13,805 nt of DNA from Bacteroidia bacterium (lineage in GTDB: Bacteria; Bacteroidota; Bacteroidia; Bacteroidales; BM520): the NCBI GenBank assembly GCA_009930445.1, contig RZYD01000037.1:1-13805 (forward strand), read 5' to 3'. Made by a program: the position numbers and the translations under genes. Below are positions 6,417-12,337 of this stretch, piece after piece (position 1 is the first letter of the stretch; every line of letters begins with the position of its first letter). The notes under the pieces are model-generated. The model searched no databases and was not told the origin of the DNA. It saw only the letters and a program-made list of their open reading frames with translations.

Positions 6417-7625
6417 ATGATTTCGAATATCCAGAACTTGTTTTCCGATCAGGCCAACCGGATGAAAAGATCGGCCATCAGGGAATGTTTAAAACTCACA
6501 CAACAACCTGATATTATATCCTTTGCAGGAGGGTTACCCTCAAAAACATCTTTTCCGTATGATGACATCAAAAAACTGGCAGTTTCGGTGATCGAGGAAG
6601 ACGGCCCGGCAGCCTTGCAGTATTCCACTACCGAAGGGGACAACGGATTGCGGGAGCAACTACTCAAGCGCTATCAAAGAGAAGGACTCACCCATATAAC
6701 AACAGATAATATTGTAATAACGACCGCTTCGCAGCAAAGCCTTGATTTACTGGGGAAAATTTTTATTAACCCGGGAGATAAAATCATCTGCGGTCTGCCC
6801 AGTTATCTTGGAGGGATCAGTGCATTTGCTGTGTACGGCCCCGAGTTGGTGGGGATTAAATTTGACGAACACGGAATGCGTGCCGATATCCTGGAAGAAA
6901 AACTAAAAGTGTTAAGTGAAGCGGGTGAAAAGCCAAAATTCATCTATGTAATACCTGACTTTCAGAATCCGGCAGGAATCACGATGCCCGAATTTAGAAG
7001 AAAAGAAATTATTGATCTGGCACACAAATACGAGGTATTAATTGTTGAAGACAGTCCGTACCGGGAAGTCAGGTTCGAAGGTCAGGCGCCGGCCATGATG
7101 CACGCCCTGGATAAAACAGGACAGGTAATCACACTGGGAACCTTTTCAAAAATCTTCTGCCCCGGATTTCGCATAGGATGGATTGTAGCAGATCAGTCCA
7201 TCCTTGAAAAATTTGTTCAGGCCAAACAAACAGCCGATTTATGCACCTCTTCCTACTTGCAAAAAATTGCCGCTAAATACCTCGAAACGGGCCTGTTTGA
7301 AAAAAATCTTACAGGGATAATTCAGGAATATAAGCAGAAGAAGAACCATATGATCAAAAACTTTGAAACTTATATGCCGGAAGGCGTAAGATGGACTAAT
7401 CCGGAAGGTGGTCTTTTCCTCTTTCTGTATCTCCCGGAACACCTCGATGCAGGAAAAATATTCTTTAATGCCATCGAAAAAAAAGTAGCCTTTGTTCAGG
7501 GCGATGTATTTCACTGCGATGGGTCGGGTAAAAACACACTGCGTATCAATTTCTCTTTTGTAGATAAAGAGACCAATACGGAAGGGGTAAAACGTCTGGC
7601 CGAAGCGATAAAAGAATCCCTTTAA
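6417..7625 (+). CDS. PLP-dependent class I/II aminotransferase (LysN/KAT II-like)
   Basis: A fold-type I aminotransferase of 402 residues, cytosolic, close in pattern to 2-aminoadipate/LysN and MocR-related transaminases. The N-terminus has ISFAGGLPSKTSFP, followed by LQYSTTEGDNGLREQL. PLP-site residues are N184 in DFQNPAG, D212 and Y215 in VEDSPYRE, the Schiff-base K245 in GTFSKIFCPG, and R252 in FRIGW. A C-terminal TLRINFS holds the Arg expected to bind the substrate carboxylate. There is no N-terminal GntR-type DNA-binding domain, so it is an enzyme rather than a MocR regulator. The exact amino donor (2-aminoadipate, branched-chain or aromatic amino acids, or kynurenine) cannot be set from sequence. 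It is monocistronic: its own -7 box lies upstream and a strong hairpin terminator follows 15 bases after the stop. Confidence 0.93.
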   Translation: MISNIQNLFSDQANRMKRSAIRECLKLTQQPDIISFAGGLPSKTSFPYDDIKKLAVSVIEEDGPAALQYSTTEGDNGLREQLLKRYQREGLTHITTDNIVITTASQQSLDLLGKIFINPGDKIICGLPSYLGGISAFAVYGPELVGIKFDEHGMRADILEEKLKVLSEAGEKPKFIYVIPDFQNPAGITMPEFRRKEIIDLAHKYEVLIVEDSPYREVRFEGQAPAMMHALDKTGQVITLGTFSKIFCPGFRIGWIVADQSILEKFVQAKQTADLCTSSYLQKIAAKYLETGLFEKNLTGIIQEYKQKKNHMIKNFETYMPEGVRWTNPEGGLFLFLYLPEHLDAGKIFFNAIEKKVAFVQGDVFHCDGSGKNTLRINFSFVDKETNTEGVKRLAEAIKESL

Positions 7626-7640
7626 ACCTTTGCTTCCTGA

Positions 7641-7675
7641 AAAACCGGTAAAACCAAACTTTTACCGGTTTTTTT
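7641..7675 (+). terminator. intrinsic terminator after the aminotransferase gene
   Basis: A 13-bp perfect stem (AAAACCGGTAAAA at 7641-7653, TTTTACCGGTTTT at 7660-7672) with loop CCAAAC, running into a T tract to 7675. It sits 15 bases past the aminotransferase stop. The A-rich 5' arm makes it symmetric, but the gene on the far side is also on the plus strand. Confidence 0.9.
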
Positions 7676-7732
7676 GAAAAGAATTACAAAAAAAAATGCG
7701 AAACATTTTTTTCCGCGGTACGTTAACATGAA

Positions 7733-7752
7733 GGTCATTCAAACGAATGACC
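7733..7752. repeat. perfect inverted repeat upstream of the histidine kinase gene
   Basis: GGTCATTC at 7733-7740 and GAATGACC at 7745-7752 form a perfect 8-bp inverted repeat around AAAC, 39 bases before the kinase ATG at 7792. There is no T tract after it, so it is not a terminator. An operator site or a 5' leader hairpin is possible. No exact TAnnTTTG box was found in the gap 7676-7791. Confidence 0.6.
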
Positions 7753-7791
7753 AACCTTAGTTGGGTGCATTAATATAAATTGATTGAAGCG

Positions 7792-8661
7792 ATGACTACC
7801 TGTCTTGTCCTTTGTATTATTCTGACTACACTGCTTATCCCCGTAGTGGTTTATGCTTCGGTGCTAAAAAGGGCTGTTACCGGCCTAAAAAAAAAGCAAA
7901 GCAGCCTGGAAGACAAACACCAGGAAGCAAAACGGGTGATTGACGAATTCAATAAAAAGGAAAAATCCATGGATCAATTCTTCGCTATTGTAACCCACGA
8001 CCTTCGTGGGCCGGTAGGGAATACCGGATCCATTCTTCAAACCCTGATTGAAAACCCGGATATTTATGATTCAGATACACAACACGAAATTCTATCGGCA
8101 CTAAAAGATTCAGCAAAACAGTCCTTAGAGCTGCTTGATACCCTAAGTCAATGGTCGCGAATTCAAAGAAAAAAAGTTCAAATTAACCTGGAGCCATTTT
8201 CTGTCCAGGATGCCATAGATATCGTGCTAGAGAGAATTAAAGAACGAGCCCTTGCAAAAAATATCTCCATAGAAATCAACCGGAAAAAACCAGAGATACC
8301 ATTGAACTCCGATATATCCCTCATCACAATTATGCTGCAACATCTTATGGTCAATGCAATAAAATATTCGTATCCCGGGTCGAAAATCATACTAACAGTG
8401 GACGAAACCGAAAAGGGAGTACAATTTTCCATCGAAGATGACGGTATTGGTATTGAAAAGGAAAATTTTTCCCGCATTCTGGATACCACTGATTACTATT
8501 ACACGTATGGCACTGCCGATGAGAAAGGGCCGGGTTTGGGCATTACAATCGTGCAGGAATATTGTAAACTTATTAATGGAAAACTCTGGTTTGAGAGTAA
8601 AAAAGGAGAAGGGTCAACCTTTTTCCTTCAGCTTGAAAACTCCGCAGTAAAAAATCAATAA
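7792..8661 (+). CDS. membrane-anchored sensor histidine kinase without a sensor domain
   Basis: A 289-residue two-component kinase. One membrane segment spans about residues 4-24; the basic stretch after it (LKRAVTGLKKKQ) suggests an N-out, C-in topology. A coiled-coil-like linker (about 30-60) leads to the HisKA domain with VTHDLRGPV (phospho-acceptor H69). The HATPase_c domain holds the N box HLMVNAIKYS (N188), G1 DDGIGI (216-221) and G2 GPGLG (246-250, Pro where Thr is common). No periplasmic, PAS or HAMP domain is present, so any signal must come through the membrane helix, the linker or a partner. No response regulator is in the window. I chose ATG 7792 over an in-frame TTG at 7780, which would add only MIEA. 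The TlpA-like gene follows after 7 bases, implying an operon. Confidence 0.92.
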   Translation: MTTCLVLCIILTTLLIPVVVYASVLKRAVTGLKKKQSSLEDKHQEAKRVIDEFNKKEKSMDQFFAIVTHDLRGPVGNTGSILQTLIENPDIYDSDTQHEILSALKDSAKQSLELLDTLSQWSRIQRKKVQINLEPFSVQDAIDIVLERIKERALAKNISIEINRKKPEIPLNSDISLITIMLQHLMVNAIKYSYPGSKIILTVDETEKGVQFSIEDDGIGIEKENFSRILDTTDYYYTYGTADEKGPGLGITIVQEYCKLINGKLWFESKKGEGSTFFLQLENSAVKNQ

Positions 8662-8668
8662 CAGCCAA

Positions 8669-10126
8669 ATGCTAAGCATGAGCAAAACAGTTATTCTTTC
8701 CCTCGTTATCCTTTGGCTTCACCTCTTTCCACAACTTGCCAGCGCGCAGAAGCCAGAATATAAAATAACGATTCATCTGGAAGGCATCAACGATACGGTA
8801 TGCTACCTGGCCTTCTATATGGGAGATAAAATTTATGTAAAAGACACCGCAAACGTATACAATGGGGCTATGGTGTTTTATAGCGATACCAGTGTACTTA
8901 AACCCGGAATGTATATAGTTGCAGGTCAGGCAAGTAATAAATATATGGAATTTCTGGTCAACAAAAATAGTCGCTTCGCCCTCTTCACAAAAAAAGAGGA
9001 TATTGCCGGGGCCATGAAGGTAAAAAATTCGCCGGAGAACCAGAAATTTTATGCCTATATTGCATACCTGCAGAAACAGCAGGAAATTTTAACCCCATTC
9101 CGAAAAATCCTTGAATCGGGTGCAGCAGACAGTGACTCAGTGGCCCGGGCAAAAGAACAAATAAAAATTATTAATCAACAGGTTGAAGCCCACCGCAAAA
9201 CACTACTCAATGAAAACGAAGGAACTCTTTTTGCCGCAGTAATAAAGGCCACACAGCCTCCTGAAATCCCGGAAATTCCTCCTCTTCCTGACGGAAAACC
9301 TGATTCGATTGGAAAATGGAATGCCTACCGTCAACATTACTGGGACAACTTTGATCTGGCAGACGAGCGGCTGCTCCGAACCCTGGAGTTTCATAAAAAA
9401 ATCGAACACTGGTTTAATCACCTGGTATACCAACATCCGGATTCCATAGCTGCAGCAATCGATGTGGTAATTGAAAAAGCAAAGCCTGCGGAAGAAACCT
9501 ACAAATATTTGATCTGGTATTTAACCCTCAAATATGAACGCTCAACTATTATGGGGTATGATGCAGTGTTTGTTCACATGGCTAAAACCTATTACAAAAG
9601 CGGAACAGACACCTGGAGCAACCCCACCGTAGTGAAGAACATCATTGATCGCGCAGCCATACTTGAGCCTTTGTTAATAGGAAAAAAAGCACCTGAACTT
9701 CTTTTATGGGATACCGCAATGCAAATCAAATCCTTATATAACACGAAGGCACGATACACGATTGTCTATTTCTGGGATTCCGATTGTGGACATTGCAAAA
9801 AAGAAATTCCCCTTCTGAAAGCATTCTATTCCAAATATAAAGAACAATACAACCTGGAAGTTTTTGGCGTTTATGCCGACACTTCCTTCACGGCCATGAA
9901 AAAATATATCCGAAACAACGCGCTGAACTGGATAAATGTAAACGGATACTACAGTGCCTCTGGCGATTTCCACGATCTTTACGACATTTATTCCACACCC
10001 GTGATGTATTTGTTGGATGAAGAAAAAACAATACTTGCCAAACGAGTGTTGACCCACGACATACAAATGCTAATAGAACGGCGGGAAGCAAAACAAGCCG
10101 GCGAAGAAAATAAAGACACACTATGA
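8669..10126 (+). CDS. secreted DUF4369/TlpA-family thioredoxin-like protein
   Basis: A 485-residue exported protein. A signal peptide spans about 1-26 with a typical cleavage site (LASA before QKPEY). Residues of about 30-110 fit the DUF4369 beta-domain found at the N-terminus of many Bacteroidota thiol-disulfide proteins. A long helical middle (about 120-330, DUF5106-like) includes a Pro-rich stretch PPEIPEIPPLPDG. The C-terminal thioredoxin fold (about 336-470) has WDSDCGHCKKE with CGHC at 373-376 and the cis-Pro in STPV (P444). CGHC is the motif of disulfide isomerases as well as some TlpA/ResA-like reductases, so the redox direction is open. Starts at 8669 (ATG) or 8678 (ATG) are both compatible with the signal peptide. 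It sits between the histidine kinase (7 bases) and the DUF4301 gene (4-base ATGA overlap). Confidence 0.9.
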   Translation: MLSMSKTVILSLVILWLHLFPQLASAQKPEYKITIHLEGINDTVCYLAFYMGDKIYVKDTANVYNGAMVFYSDTSVLKPGMYIVAGQASNKYMEFLVNKNSRFALFTKKEDIAGAMKVKNSPENQKFYAYIAYLQKQQEILTPFRKILESGAADSDSVARAKEQIKIINQQVEAHRKTLLNENEGTLFAAVIKATQPPEIPEIPPLPDGKPDSIGKWNAYRQHYWDNFDLADERLLRTLEFHKKIEHWFNHLVYQHPDSIAAAIDVVIEKAKPAEETYKYLIWYLTLKYERSTIMGYDAVFVHMAKTYYKSGTDTWSNPTVVKNIIDRAAILEPLLIGKKAPELLLWDTAMQIKSLYNTKARYTIVYFWDSDCGHCKKEIPLLKAFYSKYKEQYNLEVFGVYADTSFTAMKKYIRNNALNWINVNGYYSASGDFHDLYDIYSTPVMYLLDEEKTILAKRVLTHDIQMLIERREAKQAGEENKDTL

Positions 10127-11682
10127 AACAACTAACGAAGAAGGATATAGAAGTCATAAAAGCTTACGGGCTGAAACCTGAAACCGTTGAAAAACAGTTA
10201 CAACAGTTTATAACCGGATTTCCGTTCTGTACCCTTCAGGCACCGGCAACTCCGGGAAATGGGATAATGCAATTCACTGCGGAAATGCTGGAAAAGCGGG
10301 TTGAAAACTATGCGACCCTTACGGCCAATGAGAAGATAATTAAATTTGTTCCTGCTTCCGGAGCGGCAACCCGGATGTTTAAGAAACTCTTTGAATTTAT
10401 CGAAACCTTTTCGGGAAAGCCGGAAGACTTTGAAGCCTTTTTATCGGATCAAAGCAGCCACTCCATGTACTACTTATTTGATCATTTAGACCAATTCAGC
10501 TTTTATGATGCCTTAGCAGACGTACTTGAAGAAAACGGGCTGGAACTTAGTGAACTAATTGCAGCGAAGGATTACGTAACAATCGGGCGCTACATTTTGG
10601 AAACACCGGGCCTAGGGTATGGAAATCTGCCAAAAGGATTACTTCTTTTCCACACCTATGCGGAAGAAAAACGAACAGCATTTGAGGAGCATATTGTGGA
10701 AGCCTTTCAATATTGCAGAACAAAACACGGAGTTAAGGTTCATTTTACGGTTTCGCCGGAGCATTTGGAATGGTTTGGTGATCTGGCGAAAAAACTGGGA
10801 AAAAAATATTTCCGCATGACAGGTATTTCGCCTGAAATCTCCTTTTCAATACAAAAACCTTCTACCGATACTCTTGCCGTAAACCCAGACAATACCCCTT
10901 TTCGTGATAAAAACGGGGAACTTGTTTTCCGACCTGCAGGCCATGGTGCTTTGATCGACAATCTCCAGGAATTGAATGGCACGCTGATCTTTATCAAAAA
11001 CATCGACAATGTCGTTCCCGACCGACTGAAGGATGAAACCTATCGTTATAAAAAAGCATGCGGAGCATTATTGCTACAAACCCGCAACCGCGTATTTAAA
11101 TACCTGGATCAACTCGATGAGGCAGCCGTATCGGATGAAGCACTCGAAGAGATGCGTCAATTCGCAAATAATGAGTTATATATTACTGACAATGAAAATT
11201 TTATCCAAATGGATCGAATAGAGAAGATCGACTATCTCTATACACTTTTCAACCGGCCACTACGGGTATGCGGAATGGTAAAAAATGAAGGAGAACCCGG
11301 AGGCGGTCCGTTTTGGGTTAAAGACAGCAGCAACCGCATTGCATTACAAATTGTGGAAAGCGCACAGATAAACATAAAGGACCCAAAACAAAAAGCTATT
11401 TTTGAATCCGCTACACATTTTAATCCGGTTGATTTAGTATGCAGCACTATTGATTTTAAAGGGAATCCTTTTAATTTAACACAGTTTATCGACGAAGATA
11501 CCGGTTTCATTTCAGCGAAGTCGAAAGACGGAAAACCGCTGCGGGCACTGGAGCTTCCGGGGTTATGGAATGGCGCCATGGCCGACTGGATCACACTATT
11601 TGTAGAAGTACCTTTGATCACTTTTAATCCCGTGAAGGAGATGAACGATCTTCTCAGGGAACAACATCAATCGGTTTTGTAG
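10123..11682 (+). CDS. DUF4301 family protein (nucleotidyltransferase-like)
   Basis: A 519-residue cytosolic protein of the Bacteroidota family DUF4301. It contains stretches like those of UTP-sugar pyrophosphorylases: FVPASGAATRMFK (residues 75-87) recalls the GxGTRM nucleotide loop, GHGALI (273-278) and IKNIDNVVPD (291-300) recall the HGD and VDN motifs, and a later MVKNEGEPGGGPFW resembles the metal/sugar-binding region. The loop has SGAATRM in place of GGxGTRL. A sugar- or nucleotide-activating enzyme is therefore plausible, but substrate and activity are not known to me. The start codon overlaps the stop of the TlpA-like gene (ATGA at 10123-10126), so translation is coupled and this is the third gene of the kinase operon. 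After its stop comes a 171-base gap with hairpins and the rplS promoter. Confidence 0.88.
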   Translation: MKQLTKKDIEVIKAYGLKPETVEKQLQQFITGFPFCTLQAPATPGNGIMQFTAEMLEKRVENYATLTANEKIIKFVPASGAATRMFKKLFEFIETFSGKPEDFEAFLSDQSSHSMYYLFDHLDQFSFYDALADVLEENGLELSELIAAKDYVTIGRYILETPGLGYGNLPKGLLLFHTYAEEKRTAFEEHIVEAFQYCRTKHGVKVHFTVSPEHLEWFGDLAKKLGKKYFRMTGISPEISFSIQKPSTDTLAVNPDNTPFRDKNGELVFRPAGHGALIDNLQELNGTLIFIKNIDNVVPDRLKDETYRYKKACGALLLQTRNRVFKYLDQLDEAAVSDEALEEMRQFANNELYITDNENFIQMDRIEKIDYLYTLFNRPLRVCGMVKNEGEPGGGPFWVKDSSNRIALQIVESAQINIKDPKQKAIFESATHFNPVDLVCSTIDFKGNPFNLTQFIDEDTGFISAKSKDGKPLRALELPGLWNGAMADWITLFVEVPLITFNPVKEMNDLLREQHQSVL

Positions 11683-11714
11683 CCAGCGGCAAACGAACAA
11701 AAAAAAGGGGCAGG

Positions 11715-11749
11715 GAAAGTTATTAACAATAAGAGATACAATAACTTTC
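11715..11749. repeat. perfect 10-bp inverted repeat nested in a longer structure
   Basis: GAAAGTTATT at 11715-11724 and AATAACTTTC at 11740-11749 are perfect inverted repeats with a 15-base loop. Flanking it, AAGGGGC (11705-11711) is complementary to GCCCCTT (11777-11783), so the 3' untranslated region of the DUF4301 transcript could fold into a branched structure closed by this outer stem. Confidence 0.7.
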
Positions 11750-11751
11750 AG

Positions 11752-11772
11752 CAGGGTTCCTGAATTTTTTTT
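11752..11772 (+). terminator. possible weak terminator of the kinase/TlpA/DUF4301 operon
   Basis: A 4-bp stem CAGG/CCTG (11752-11755 and 11759-11762) with loop GTT, followed after two A residues by eight T residues (11765-11772). The stem is short for an intrinsic terminator; with the larger hairpin at 11715-11749 just upstream it may still end the operon before the rplS promoter. Confidence 0.45.
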
Positions 11773-11781
11773 CCAAGCCCC

Positions 11782-11813
11782 TTGTTTAGAACAAAAATAA
11801 TAACGTATATTTG
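11782..11813 (+). promoter_or_regulatory. Bacteroidota sigma-ABfr-type promoter of rplS
   Basis: A -7 box TATATTTG at 11806-11813 is an exact TAnnTTTG match, with a TTG (-33) at 11782-11784 and 21 bases between them, which fits the Bacteroidota consensus well. Transcription would begin near 11818, leaving a leader of about 35 bases. A short CTCC/GGAG hairpin with a six-T loop (11816-11829) lies at the 5' end of that leader. Confidence 0.75.
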
Positions 11814-11853
11814 CACTCCTTTTTTGGAGGAAGAAACGAAAATCCTGAAAGAG

Positions 11854-12207
11854 ATGAGCAAGAACGAAAATTTACAGTACGTAGAGAATTTGACTGAAAT
11901 GAAGGAGTTCCCGGAATTCAATGCCGGTGATACCATAACCGTGAATTACAGGATTGTTGAAGGCGGCAAAGAACGTTTACAGAAATTCCAGGGCGTAGTA
12001 CTGCAGCGCCGCGGCAGCGGAAATACAGAAACTTTTACCGTACGGAAGATATCCGGAAATACAGGGGTGGAGAGAATATTTCCTGTCGCCAGTCCGTTTA
12101 TTGATAGTATTATTGTTAATAAATACGGAAAAGTACGTCGTGCACGGATTTTCTATCTGCGCGGACTGAAAGGCAAAAAAGCACGTATTCAAGAACGTAG
12201 AAAATAA
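11854..12207 (+). CDS. rplS: 50S ribosomal protein L19
   Basis: Large-subunit protein at the 30S/50S interface. The 117-residue product shows the whole family pattern: FNAGDTITVNYRIVEGGKER, FQGVVLQRRG, ETFTVRKISGNTGVERIFP, the SPFIDSI strand, and a basic end with GKVRRARIFYLRGLKGKKAR. I chose the ATG at 11854. An in-frame TTG at 11782 opens a longer frame, but it coincides with the -33 element of the gene's own promoter, and the extra residues do not resemble L19. The ATG at 11899 would cut into the conserved N-terminal helix. No trmD, rimM or rpsP genes are adjacent, unlike the E. coli order. The gene is a single transcription unit, with promoter upstream and a terminator 22 bases downstream. 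Confidence 0.97.
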   Translation: MSKNENLQYVENLTEMKEFPEFNAGDTITVNYRIVEGGKERLQKFQGVVLQRRGSGNTETFTVRKISGNTGVERIFPVASPFIDSIIVNKYGKVRRARIFYLRGLKGKKARIQERRK

Positions 12208-12229
12208 TAGCCCTGTCTATCAAGACACT

Positions 12230-12269
12230 AAAAGCCTCTGTCCACTTATTTCAGGATTGAGGCTTTTTT
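12230..12269 (+). terminator. intrinsic terminator of rplS
   Basis: AAAAGCCTC at 12230-12238 pairs with GAGGCTTTT at 12259-12267, and the T tract continues to 12269. It begins 22 bases after the rplS stop. The loop is 20 bases. Confidence 0.85.
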
Positions 12270-12312
12270 CTATGCCAGCCATTTTCTCTGTTTTTTATTC
12301 TGACTATTTTCG

Positions 12313-12320
12313 TAGTTTTG
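12313..12320 (+). promoter_or_regulatory. Bacteroidota -7 promoter box for the C1A protease gene
   Basis: TAGTTTTG matches TAnnTTTG and ends 17 bases before the ATG at 12338. A weak -33-like TCTG at 12287-12290 sits 22 bases upstream. Confidence 0.55.
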
Positions 12321-12337
12321 TAAAAAACAGAGCAAAC

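Noticed and set aside
7780..7791. TTG start for the histidine kinase.
   Set aside because: An in-frame ATG lies four codons later and gives a clean N-terminal membrane segment; the TTG adds nothing recognisable.
11238..11621. A 127-codon open frame on the minus strand inside the DUF4301 gene.
   Set aside because: It lies wholly opposite a conserved coding region, has no family-like sequence and no promoter box.
11782..11853. An N-terminal extension of L19 from an in-frame TTG at 11782.
   Set aside because: The TTG is the -33 element and 11806-11813 the -7 box of the rplS promoter, and the added residues do not resemble L19.
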